Source: Patella vulgata
Taxonomy: Eukaryota > Mollusca > Gastropoda > Patellidae
Assembly (NCBI RefSeq): GCF_932274485.2
Contig: NC_065880.2
Span: 89,091,730 to 89,155,729 of the forward strand
Direction of reading: 5' to 3'
Length of the DNA: 64,000 nucleotides
Each line of letters starts with the position of its first letter. Position 1 is the first letter of the stretch. Below the pieces are notes generated by a model, which did not search any database, was not told the origin of the DNA, and worked only from the letters and a program-made list of their open reading frames with translations. This document shows positions 55,390 to 64,000 of the stretch, piece by piece. Made by a program: the position numbers and the translations under genes.

Positions 55390-56225
55390 GCTCTTACGCA
55401 CGCTGTCGCATGGAATTTACCAATGTTTGAAAGAAGGCCTGGGGCAAATTGTTCCATTCTTGGACAAGAGCAGCTTCTAAAGCAGCAATGGTGTGCATCT
55501 GTGGTCTCCGATACCGACGGCGTCCAATCACATCCCAAACATGTTCTATCGGTGCCATGTCCGGAGACATGGCTGGCCAGTCCAAGACATTGATGTTGTT
55601 AGCAGCCAGGTAGTCCATACTAAAACGGGCGGTTGGAAGTGCTGAAGTTGTGGGTGCGCTCGAAACATCGGAACAACAATTGGTTGCATGACATCATCAC
55701 GGTAGGCTACAGCATTAACGCGACCCCTGCAAATGTGTAGGGCGGTCCGGTGATGAAATGTGAAGCCTTTCCACACCATTACACTTCCCCCACCCCATCG
55801 ATTCGTTTCGAAGACGCAGCAGTCTGCAAGACGTTCCCCAAGACGTCCCCACACACATTTGACGGCCATCAGCATGATAAAGATGAAAGCGATTCTCATC
55901 ACCGAAGAGCACACTTTGCCAGTCTACTCTTCTCCATGTCTGGTGTCCTTAAGCCCATTTCAAACGCCGCTGACGGTGATGATCCCTGAGGATAGCCCCA
56001 ACATAAGGTCGTCGTGCACGGAGTCCTACTTCTCTTAGACGACGTCTTACGGTGTTGGCACTTACTGGTCCTTGTCTTCCGACGACTGCTGCACCTGTTC
56101 GAGTCGCTGGGCGGAATCTTTCACGCAGTGACCCGGATGTAGCGGTCTTGAGCCTGGGTTGTAACGCGTTGTAGACCAGGACGTTGACGGTCACGTGTTG
56201 ATCCAATAACTCGAACACGTTCCAC
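55390..56225 (-). pseudogene. Decayed Tc1-like transposase of a second subfamily
   Basis: Three reading-frame pieces in order on the minus strand. Near 56218-55949 is the DNA-binding part with SANTVRRRLREVGLRARRPY. Near 55912 is FGDENRFHLYHADGRQ with the first catalytic Asp, then RWGGGSVMVWKGFTFHHRTA in another frame. Near 55618-55394 is MDYLAANNINVLDWPAMSPD followed by APIEHVWD with the Glu. The segment that should carry the second catalytic Asp (QxDNARPH) is deleted, and there are at least two frame changes. The sequence differs clearly from the intact neighbour, so it is not a copy of it. Its terminal repeats were not found. Confidence 0.85.
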
Positions 56226-56246
56226 CAACCTTACAATAGTGGACTG

Positions 56247-58378
56247 ATGACAATCAGGTGCCATAATCCAGAATGTTATAGTCTGAAATGTGCAAATATC
56301 AAAAGGGACTGAGATTTTTGGAATTTAAAGATATATTTTTAAGTTTCATCAAAATCGGATAAAAATTGTGACCTCTAGAGGATCCACAACCTTTGTATTA
56401 CATACTTATACACAATTTGCGTACAAAGAGCAGCCATTTTGTCGGGCACTCTCATTTCGATTTTCCCAAAATTCCAATTCAATCTTCATCATGGTGGAAT
56501 GGTGATATAAATTAAACGGTTTTTAAAATCGGAAAAAAATTTGTGACCTCTAGAGAATCCACAAGCTAAAAATACGATTTTTCGACCAATCAGGGGCCAT
56601 AATCCAGGAAGTTACGATCCAATATGCGTGATTATCAAAAGGAAGCACGATCTTTATGATAAAAACATATATTTAAAGTTTCATCCAAATCGGATAAAAA
56701 CTGTGGCCTCTAGAAGGTCCACAACCTTGATATATCATATTTTTACACTATTTGCGTACAAGGGGCGGCCATTATGTTCGTCAGTTTTTATCCGATTTTC
56801 ACGAAATTCAAAGTCAACCATCATTGGTGTATAACTGTCATATATTCACAGGTTTTTTTTTTAAATCAGATAAAAATTGTGACCTCTATAGGGACCACAA
56901 GCTAAAAATGCGATTTTTCGTATACAGGGCCATAATTCAGGAAGTTACGATCCGATATGCACAAATATCGACAGGAACTAAGATCTTTGGGTTATAAACA
57001 TGTATTTCAAATGTCATCAAAATCGGATGAAAATTGTGAGCTCTAGGGTCTACAACCTTGTTTTCCCATACTTTTACACTGTTTGCGTAGGAGGGGCGGC
57101 CATCTTGTCCGACAGTTTTGGTCTGATTTTCACGAAATTCGAACTCAACCAGATTTCTTAAATCTGAATAAAACTGTGATCTCCATAGGGTTCACAAGCT
57201 AAAAAAACGTGATTTTTCGTACAATCAGGGTCCATAATTCAGGAAGTTACGGTCCGATATGCGCGAATATGGCCAGGAACCAAGATCGTTGGGTTATAAA
57301 CTTACATTTCAAATTTCAACAAAATCAGATAACCAGCGGCTGCCAGGCAGGATACGCCCACATTTTCGAGAGATGGATAGAAAACAGCTAAAAAGAAAGT
57401 GATTTTTCCTACAATCAAGGGCCATAATTCAGGAAATTACAATTCGATATGCGCAAATATCGAAAGGACCCGAGATCTTTGTGTTATAAACTTACACTTC
57501 AAGTTTCAACAAAATCGGATTAAAATTGTGACCTCTATAGGGTCCACAGCCTTGATATACCATATTTTTACACTATTTGAGAACGAAGGGCGGCCATTTT
57601 GTCTGTCAATTTTGGGCCGATTTTCACGAAATTCGAACTCATCCGTCCTTAGGGTGTAACGGTGATATAATAATACGTTTTTTTAAATCGGATAAAAATT
57701 ATGACCTCAATAGGGTCCACAAGCTAAAAACAAGATTTTTCGTACAATCAGGGGCCATAATTCAGGAAGTTACGGTCCGATATGCGCGAATATCGAAAGG
57801 AACCGAGATCTTTGGGTTATAAACTTACATTTCAAGTTTCAACAAAATCGGATAAAAATTGTGACCTCTATAGGGTCCACAAGCTAAAAACGTGATTTTT
57901 CGTACAATCAGGGGCCATAATCCATGAAGTTTCGATCTGATACATGCCAATATCGAAAGCAGCCGAGATCTTTTGGGGATAAACCTATATTTCAAGTTTC
58001 GTCAAAATCGGATAAGAATTGTGACCTGTAGAGAGTCCACAAACAATTGTGGACGGACGGACAAACTGACGTCCGGACGGACAGGGGCGACGGCATAATA
58101 CGTACACATGAAAATGTGGGCGTATAAAAAGTGTGACCTATATAGGGTCCACAAGCTAAAAACGCGATTTTTCGTACAATCAGGGGCCATAATCCATGAA
58201 GTTACGGTCCGATACACGCCAATATCGAATGGAACCGAGATCTTTGGGAGATAGATCTATATTTCAAGTTACGTCGAAATCGGATAAAAATTGTGACATG
58301 TAGAGTGTCCACAAACAATTGTGGACGGACAGGGGCGACGACAATTATTACGTCCACATGAAAATGTGGGCGTATAAA
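56247..58378 (+). mobile_element. Pearl/Helentron-like element P3 (outer, 5' end missing)
   Basis: Array of diverged monomers (CAGGGGCCATAATCCAGGAAG, GTGACCTCTAGAG type) joined at its left to the decayed Tc1 transposase, ending in ACGTCCACATGAAAATGTGG hairpin DNA at 58350-58375. It carries an inner copy at 57333-58128. The monomers are more diverged than in P1 or P2, so it is older. Confidence 0.8.
57333..58128 (+). mobile_element. Pearl/Helentron-like element nested inside another copy
   Basis: Complete short copy: CCAGCGGCTGCCAGG, ATACGCCCACATTTTC (57352-57367), about three monomers, then GAAAATGTGGGCGTAT (58110-58125). Host monomer sequence CAGATAA is interrupted and continues as AAGTGTGACCTATATAGGG, so it entered an A-run. 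Confidence 0.85.
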
Positions 58379-58520
58379 AATTGTTATGCGTTTAGTAATG
58401 ACTAATGAAACAGGAACGCCTCGGTGAACCACTGACTCCTGCGTGTGAGCGTGACGTGACGGACACGATCGTTCTTGACTAAATCGCCGATACGTGGTCA
58501 AACTTGAGTTATAATACCCC

Positions 58521-58862
58521 CGTCAGACCAAATTGGCGTCCTTACTTTGCTGCTACGGCGACGAAAAATGGTTTTAGAGCGCGTTAAGATCGCCATAAGC
58601 GTGGTGGAAACACCAGCTATCGTGATGTGGTCACCATGGTCGCCAATGATCGCCGATTTACGGCGTTTGTTTTGAGCATGTTCAAAACAAACGCCAAGGT
58701 TCTGCGATCTGACCAGGAAAGCTATGAGAACACGACTTTTTTGACTTTTTAATTTTTTGAGACATTTTCGCGTGTTGTGTTCACGTTTGCCGGCGACAAT
58801 GTGCATTTTCTGGTCACTGTACAGTCGCAGCAGCGCAGTAAGGGCGCCACCCCGGCCTGACG
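58521..58862. mobile_element. GC-rich MITE, copy 1 (CGTCAGACC ends)
   Basis: Inverted ends CGTCAGACC...GGCGTCCTTACT and AGTAAGGGCGCC...GGCCTGACG. Contains the hairpin TTTTGAGCATGTTCAAAAC. Closely related to the copy 700 bp downstream in the same orientation. The open frames across it are shadows. Confidence 0.78.
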
Positions 58863-59217
58863 GTGGCATAAGGACATAGTCATATCTTTGCTAATTTATG
58901 TATACCATAACCATATAACGAAGATACAGATCCATGTAAATGATGTTATTATTATCACTTTCATAAGTTGACACAGATTCACAGTACTTTGTACGTTCTT
59001 ACAAAATTGTTAATAAATAACATGAATTCCTGTGCGTAGTACTCCATTTTACTTACGTTATAAGTGTTTTCTGACCATCATCAGAATTCATCAAAATCTT
59101 CCCCGGAAGTCTAGGGGAATGATAATAACTCATGACACAATTATATGGAATACAAGTTACTTGAAATATTAATTTCTGATGACGTTTCCACGAGGGTTAT
59201 CTCGTCTTTATACCCCA
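58863..59217. other. Unassigned DNA between the two GC-rich MITEs
   Basis: No feature recognised. Confidence 0.3.
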
Positions 59218-59564
59218 GTCAGACCAGGGTGGTGTCCTCCTTACTGCGCTGCTACGGCGACGGAAAATGGTCTCAGAGCGTGTCAAGATCGTCATTAGCG
59301 TGGTAAAAGCGTGACGGAAACGCCAGATATCGTGCTGTGGTCTCCAATGATCGCCGAGTCACAGTGTTTGTTTTGAGCATGTTCAAAACAAACGCCAAGG
59401 TTGTGCGTTCTGACCTGGACAGCTGTGAGAGGGCGTCTTTTATCAAGTTTGTAATTTTCTGGGACATTTTCTCACGCTGTGTTCACCTTTGCCGGCGACC
59501 TTGGGCATTTTCTGGTCGCCGTACGGTCGCGGCAGCGCAGTAAGGACGCCGCCCCGGTCTGACG
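59218..59564. mobile_element. GC-rich MITE, copy 2 (GTCAGACC ends)
   Basis: Left GTCAGACCAGGGTGGTGTCC and right, reversed, GTCAGACCGGGGCGGCGTCC, extending through TTACTGCGCTGC to ACGGCGAC. Same interior hairpin as copy 1. The two copies differ at many sites, so they are separate insertions or an old duplication. Confidence 0.8.
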
Positions 59565-59712
59565 TGGTCGTTATCAAGTAACTTGTATACCATCTCATTG
59601 TGTCAACCGGGAAGTATTATCTAGGGTGAACATCCTTAGATCTTGCATGGGAACAGGACCAGGGTCGGCGGAAGCAATTCATGATGGAGGGGTGGGGTGG
59701 AGGGTCTACCAT

Positions 59713-59810
59713 CCTAGAACCACTCGGCAAACCTCAGCAGATTCCAGTACCCTACATCTAGCTAGATGTAGAGTAACGGAATCTGCCGAGGTTTGCCGAG
59801 TGATCCTAGG
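59713..59810. repeat. Near-perfect hairpin with 20-bp central palindrome
   Basis: CCTAGAACCACTCGGCAAAC...GATTCC pairs with GGAATCTGCCGAGGTTTGCC...CCTAGG around the exact palindrome CTACATCTAGCTAGATGTAG (59752-59771). Outer arms CATGATGGA (59679) and TCCATCATG (59824) also pair, so the whole unit may be a fold-back element of about 155 bp. Confidence 0.85.
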
Positions 59811-59924
59811 ACTTTAGACGAGGGTCCATCATGGGGATCTAGATCGTCCGAGACGTTTTCAGGATAATGAAAATTAATTATATCTGACAAGTTGATGCCT
59901 AATACAAAAGCCCAACAAAGGGCC

Positions 59925-59995
59925 ATGGTGTCTCAGTTAATAAGGCGCTAGTCTACCAGCCGGGAGGTAACCGGTTCAAAGGAAGTAGGTGACAA
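59925..59995 (+). mobile_element. SINE-B-like head fragment
   Basis: GGCCATGGTGTCTCAGTTAA, AAGGCGCTAGTCTACCAGCC, GGTAACCGGTTCAAAGG; resembles a tRNA domain with a damaged B-box. Confidence 0.6.
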
Positions 59996-60002
59996 AATTT
60001 CC

Positions 60003-60960
60003 CCAGGTGATCTAGAAATGGTACCAGGTGATTTTTGAACGCGATACTAGGTGATCTAGGTGTGGTACCAGGTGATCTAGAAGTGGTACCAGGTGATCTA
60101 GAAGTAATACCATGTGATCTTGAAGTAATACCATGTGATTTAGAAGTAGTGCCAGGTGATCTAGAAATGGTTCCAGGTATTCTAGAAGTGATACCAGGTG
60201 ATCTAGAAATGGTACTATGTAGTCTAGATGGTACCATGTGATCTAGAAGTGACACCTGGGGGATCTAGAAATGGTACCATTTGATCTAGAAATGGTACCA
60301 GGTGATTTTTGAATGTGGTACTAGGTGATCAAGGTGTGGTACCAGGTGATTTTTTAACGTGGTACTAGGTGATCAAGGTGTGGTACCAGGTGATCTAGAA
60401 ATGGTACCAGGTGATCTAGAAGTGGTACCAGATGATCTAAAAGTAATACCATGTGATCTAGAAGTAATACCATGTGATCTAGAAGTAGTACCAGGTGATC
60501 TAGAAATGATACCAGGTTTTTTTAGGTGTGGTACCAGGTGATCTAGAAATGGCACCAGGTGATCTAGAAATGATACCAGGGGATCTAGAAGTATAACCAA
60601 CTTTTCCAGAAGTTGTGCCGGGTGATCTAGAAATGGTACCAGTTGATCTAGAAATGATACCAGGTTATTTAGGTGTGGTACCAGGTTTTCTAGAAATGGC
60701 ACCAGGCAATCTAGAAGTGGTGCTAGGTGATCTAGAAGTGGTACCAGGTGATCTAGAAATGATACCAGGTTATTTAGGTGTGGTACCAAGTGATCTAGAA
60801 ATGATACCAGGTGATCTAGAAGTAATACCAGGTGTTCCAGAAGTAGTGCCAGGTGATCTAGAAATGGTACCATGTGATCTAGAAGTGGTACCAGGTCATC
60901 TAGAAATGATACCAGGTGATCTAGAAATGGTACCAGGTGATCTAGGTGTGGTGCAAGGTT
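60003..60960. repeat. 21-bp minisatellite, about 950 bp
   Basis: Units of GGTGATCTAGAAATGGTACC plus A, about 45 copies with length variants (GGTTTTTTTAGG types). A unit divisible by three keeps frames open on both strands (up to 211 codons). Confidence 0.93.
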
Positions 60961-61162
60961 TTTCGAGAAATCTTGAAAAAGACCTACTCTGCATGGTATC
61001 ATATCCACTCACGAAATCATATCAGCGCTTTATTTTTTGTTGTTTGAGATTGGACTGATGTGCCTTAGGGGTGTGCGACCCAGAGGCGTGGTTGCGAGGG
61101 GCACATGTCTCCACTGCAAGCTTCTTAACCAGGGTTTGTTTGCTTTATATTTGGTTTGTTAT

Positions 61163-61374
61163 GAGAGAGAGAGAGAGAGAAATGGGGTTTAACTCCACTC
61201 GACACAAACTAGGTCATTTCAGGACTAACATATGGTTTTTAAAATTTTATTTCAATAATTCGCTTGTGCGTAGGGGTCTTTAGCAGTGGGAGGAAATCGG
61301 AGGACCTGGAGAAAATTCACGAGGTGGGACAGGCGATCCTACTCATTGTCACGTACAACCGGGGGGGGGGGGGG
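61163..61374 (-). mobile_element. SINE-A, head replaced by poly-G
   Basis: (GA)n-AATGGGGTTTAACTCC to TCACGTACAACC then a 14-base G run; the head does not continue. Confidence 0.82.
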
Positions 61375-61883
61375 TGTTGTTAAGAAGCTGTACGACAGGC
61401 TCTGCCGGCGCGACATGTGGGTTGTCAATGGATAATAGAATATAAGCAATTTTAGAGCAAACGATATAAGTCTTTCTCTGCGGCTTCGCTTCCTAGATCC
61501 TTCACAGTGAATATTCGCTAGGCCGCGACAATCACTGATAAGGATGACATCGATGCGACTTAATGAGTCACAAATATTAACTTTTTTCCTCCGACAAATT
61601 AAATTCTAAACGTTTGAAGTATTTGTAGGTAAAAATTATTAACTATTTTAGTGTAAATGGGTATTTAAATGAGTAAAAGGCGCCATTCTGCTCGAATCTG
61701 TAACGTCTTATGTAAACAATGCACGCTCCATTGATCCAATGATTGACACCGTGTGATATGACGTCATTTGTTGAAGGCAGTCATCTTTTACAGAGCTATT
61801 AGAAGATTTTCGTAGTACTCTGTGAAACAGATTGGAAACCCCAGAATACAAAGCTCAGTAAGGGTGGATGGAGGCCTATCCCA
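61375..61883. other. Unassigned DNA
   Basis: GC content is higher at 61380-61560; no gene recognised. Confidence 0.3.
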
Positions 61884-61892
61884 AAACATTTA

Positions 61893-62452
61893 GGCAGTGT
61901 CTATTTTGCCAGCAGTCGCGCTCTGATTGGTTCATTTTCACTTCCGTTTGACATGCGCAGTTCTCTTAGTCCTGGACTTGGCAGTTTTCGCTTTGGCAAT
62001 GAAGCCGGCTATTTTGCCGTCTGACATTAACCCATAACCAAAACCCAAACCCTAACCCAACAGTTCTATTCGTCTTTTGTCTAACATTATTTCTTTCTCC
62101 GTTTCTTATAAAGGGACGAAATAGCCATTCTTGAATTTCTATGGTAGAAACTTTTAAAAGAAAATAAGATAATAAATGTAAATTGTAGAAAAGCATTTAG
62201 AATATTATTCTATTTTGGTCGAGGGCACATTTCTGCGGATTTTGGTTTTTAATTTAAGTACTAAGACTGTCAGTGGTTTTTGTTTTTCCCGTAAAATCGT
62301 GCTTCTGCGCCGAACTTGGAAGACGGAGTAGTCAAAATGGTGGAATATATCAAGAATCGCACAACAGCGCATGTCGAACGGAAGAGTGATGGAAGTGACG
62401 GCAAAATAGCGTAAACGGAAGTTTTGCCGGTGCCGGCAAAATAGACACTTCC
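61893..62452. mobile_element. 560-bp non-autonomous DNA transposon with 9-bp TSD
   Basis: Ends GGCAGTGTCTATTTTGCC and, reversed, GGAAGTGTCTATTTTGCC; the inverted similarity continues inward (CTTCCGTTTGACATGCGC and its near-complement). Flanked by AAACATTTA at 61884-61892 and 62453-62461. The 9-bp duplication and GG start would fit a Merlin-like element; hAT is less likely. No transposase inside. Confidence 0.85.
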
Positions 62453-62461
62453 AAACATTTA

Positions 62462-63079
62462 TGAAAATTAAACTACCACAAACGCGTTTTGCTGTATTAA
62501 ATCAGTCTGTGAATGCAGCAACTTGAAAGTGGTCGGTTTGGATTCTTCGTACTCGGTTTTATTTTATTTTTACCACTATAGCCTTCTTTTTATGGTTTTG
62601 CAACAGAAATAACACTCAATGCCAACTTGAACTTTAATAGACAAATCAGACAGTTGCATCCATAGGACACCAGAAATTTCACTTCCCGAAAAATGATAAT
62701 GCCCGAAAAAAATGTCGTGAATAACGCAGGCTGACTACTCTAGAGTGGCGCTAGACATTGCTTAGTGCACTGATTTTCAAATTTTATCTTTTAAACAATT
62801 TAAAGAAATTTAATTGATGACAAAAATAATGATCGATGCCCAAAACTGTCGCACAATGCAGAGTGGCTTCAGATCAAAAAGTCGTGTTATTTTGGGCACT
62901 TTATTTCCCCCTCCCTCAATATTGTATTAATTTTATTTTTTTCACTTTATCCGCCTCGCCTGGTCCTTACTGAAAGATGTCCATAATAGAATAAGTCTGA
63001 CATGGTGTTTAGCAAGATGGAGCTGGTATCTGCTCAAGGTCGTGGATGCGCATGAATACCAATCTGTTTGAATTAAAAA
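62462..63079. other. Unassigned DNA
   Basis: No feature recognised. Confidence 0.3.
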
Positions 63080-63400
63080 TCTATATTTCGTTTCGTTTTT
63101 TTATACTTTCGATGGCCTACACTACATGAAGATCTGACAAGTTGTAGCGATAGATCACGTCAGAGGTCATACCAGTAGCTTTTGACCCTATGACGTCAGA
63201 TATTTGATTAACCAATCAGCGTTGATGTTTCTAATGGATTACGCACAATTCCGTGCAAAACATGCCTAAAGCTTGCCATAACAGACCCTTTCATTGGCTA
63301 ATCCCTAACACCATCCAGAACACGTCAATGATAACAACTCTTCCAGATCCTAGTGTAGTAAAGACAAGTAAAACAAAATTTTGAACTATAAAAACGAAAC
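63080..63400 (-). mobile_element. MITE-4 copy interrupted by SINE-A
   Basis: ATCTATATTTCGTTTCG...AAAACGAAACGAAATAG, then a SINE-A with GAAATAG duplicated (63401-63407 and 63691-63697), then GATCTGTGTTTTAACCAG to about 63711, the other end. Confidence 0.85.
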
Positions 63401-63407
63401 GAAATAG

Positions 63408-63690
63408 AGAAAGAGAGAGAGATGGGGTTTAACGTCCACTCGACACAAACTAGGTCATTTCGGGACTAACATATGGTTTTTAATTTTATTTCAATAATTT
63501 GCTTGTGCGTAGGGGTCTTTAGGAGTGGGAGGAAACCGGAGGACCCGGAGAAAACCCACGAGGTTGGACAGGCGACCCTACTCCTTGTCACGTACAACCG
63601 GGGATTCGAAACCACGCCAGTTGACTCAATGACAGGCCTTATGATACAGCGCGCGCGTGCTAACCATTCGGCCATCCAACCCCCCGCAAT
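63408..63690 (-). mobile_element. SINE-A copy, full length, near consensus
   Basis: Inserted in MITE-4 with GAAATAG on both sides. Head, B-box (read reversed GGGGATTCGAAACC) and central block all preserved. Confidence 0.92.
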
Positions 63691-63812
63691 GAAATAGGAT
63701 CTGTGTTTTAACCAGATTGCATGAATGCAGGGTTCTCATCCATGTCTCGGATGGATAAATCAGTATTGTGGCTTATACACCTTTAGTCTGACCCACACTC
63801 TTCTGTTACAGG

Positions 63813-64000
63813 AGGGGGGGTTGGATGGCCAAATGGTTAGCATGTGCGTGCTGTATCGTAAGACCTGTCATTGAGTCAACTGGTGTGGTTTCGATTCCCC
63901 GGTTGTACGTGACAAGGAGTAGGGTCGCCTGTCCAACCTCATGGGTTTTCTCCGGGTCATCCGGTTTCCTCCCACTGCTAAAGAACCCTACGCGCAAGCG
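63813..64000 (+). mobile_element. SINE-A copy running off the right edge
   Basis: GGGGGGTTGGATGGCCAAATGG, B-box GGTTTCGATTCCC, TCCGGTTTCCTCCCACTGC, cut at the window end. Confidence 0.9.

Noticed and set aside
60373-61008. 211-codon open frame of LVPFLDH repeats on the minus strand
   Set aside because: It lies inside a 21-bp minisatellite, where open frames follow from the unit length; the other strand is open too.
1-64000. Old retrovirus, LTR element or Polinton copies
   Set aside because: I found no pol-, capsid- or integrase-like reading frames and no long direct terminal repeats.

Overview
This window looks like intronic DNA from a large, AT-rich, repeat-dense invertebrate genome, probably a mollusc. 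Three things suggest this: two abundant tRNA-derived SINE families, one with a central block resembling the 'Nin' domain known from mollusc and other eumetazoan SINEs; pearl/Helentron-like elements built on tandem cores; and many short non-autonomous DNA transposons with clean inverted repeats. Assignment to Mollusca is inference from repeat style. I saw no bacterial-type operon, rRNA, true tRNA gene or CRISPR array, and I recognised no retrovirus, LTR element or Polinton.

Host gene. The one host gene I can support runs on the minus strand. Exon 1 (coding 48489 down to 48241) encodes a short cytosolic tail, a signal-anchor and the start of a stem, and ends in a strong splice donor in phase 0. 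The second coding exon (12232 down to 11980) starts in phase 0 and carries the conserved block ending in DALSALERA...CRQEIADVVCL, which closely matches peptide O-xylosyltransferase (XYLT1/2, Drosophila oxt). Together they give the N-terminal 167 codons plus one base of the Golgi enzyme that starts glycosaminoglycan chains on proteoglycans. The GT14 catalytic exons must lie left of position 1. The intron between the two exons is 36 kb and fills most of the window. The second exon sits between two minisatellites.

Repeat landscape. SINE-A (about 280 bp, Leu/Ser-type tRNA-like head, tail ending in (CT)n) has more than 35 copies or fragments. SINE-B (about 350 bp, different tRNA-like head, tail ending in (ATTTC)n) has about 18. 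Both share the 3' tail GACGTTAAACCCCATTTC, so they probably used the same LINE machinery; no LINE reverse transcriptase is visible here. DNA elements include two recurrent MITE families of about 400-430 bp, a MITE with ends AACACAGATCCTATTTCG, three hAT-like elements, one 560-bp element with a 9-bp target duplication, several fold-back elements, a 200-bp classical Helitron, and two families with the plan 'subterminal inverted repeat, tandem core, GACA-type microsatellite, 3' hairpin'. Several insert into each other with readable junctions, giving a relative chronology.

Region 53-56 kb, upstream of XYLT exon 1. A complete Tc1/mariner element (53593-55103) has 32-bp perfect inverted repeats, TA flanks and an uninterrupted 334-codon transposase. 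It is the best candidate here for a recently active mobile gene. Beside it lie a decayed transposase of another Tc1 subfamily and an unusual 99-bp duplication flanking an 87-bp patch copied from a second locus. The right end (58.5-64 kb) holds paired 345-bp GC-rich MITEs, a near-perfect hairpin, a 21-bp minisatellite of nearly 1 kb, and more SINEs. No new multi-gene system is visible. The most interesting material is the xylosyltransferase locus, the intact Tc1 element, and the two Helentron-like architectures.
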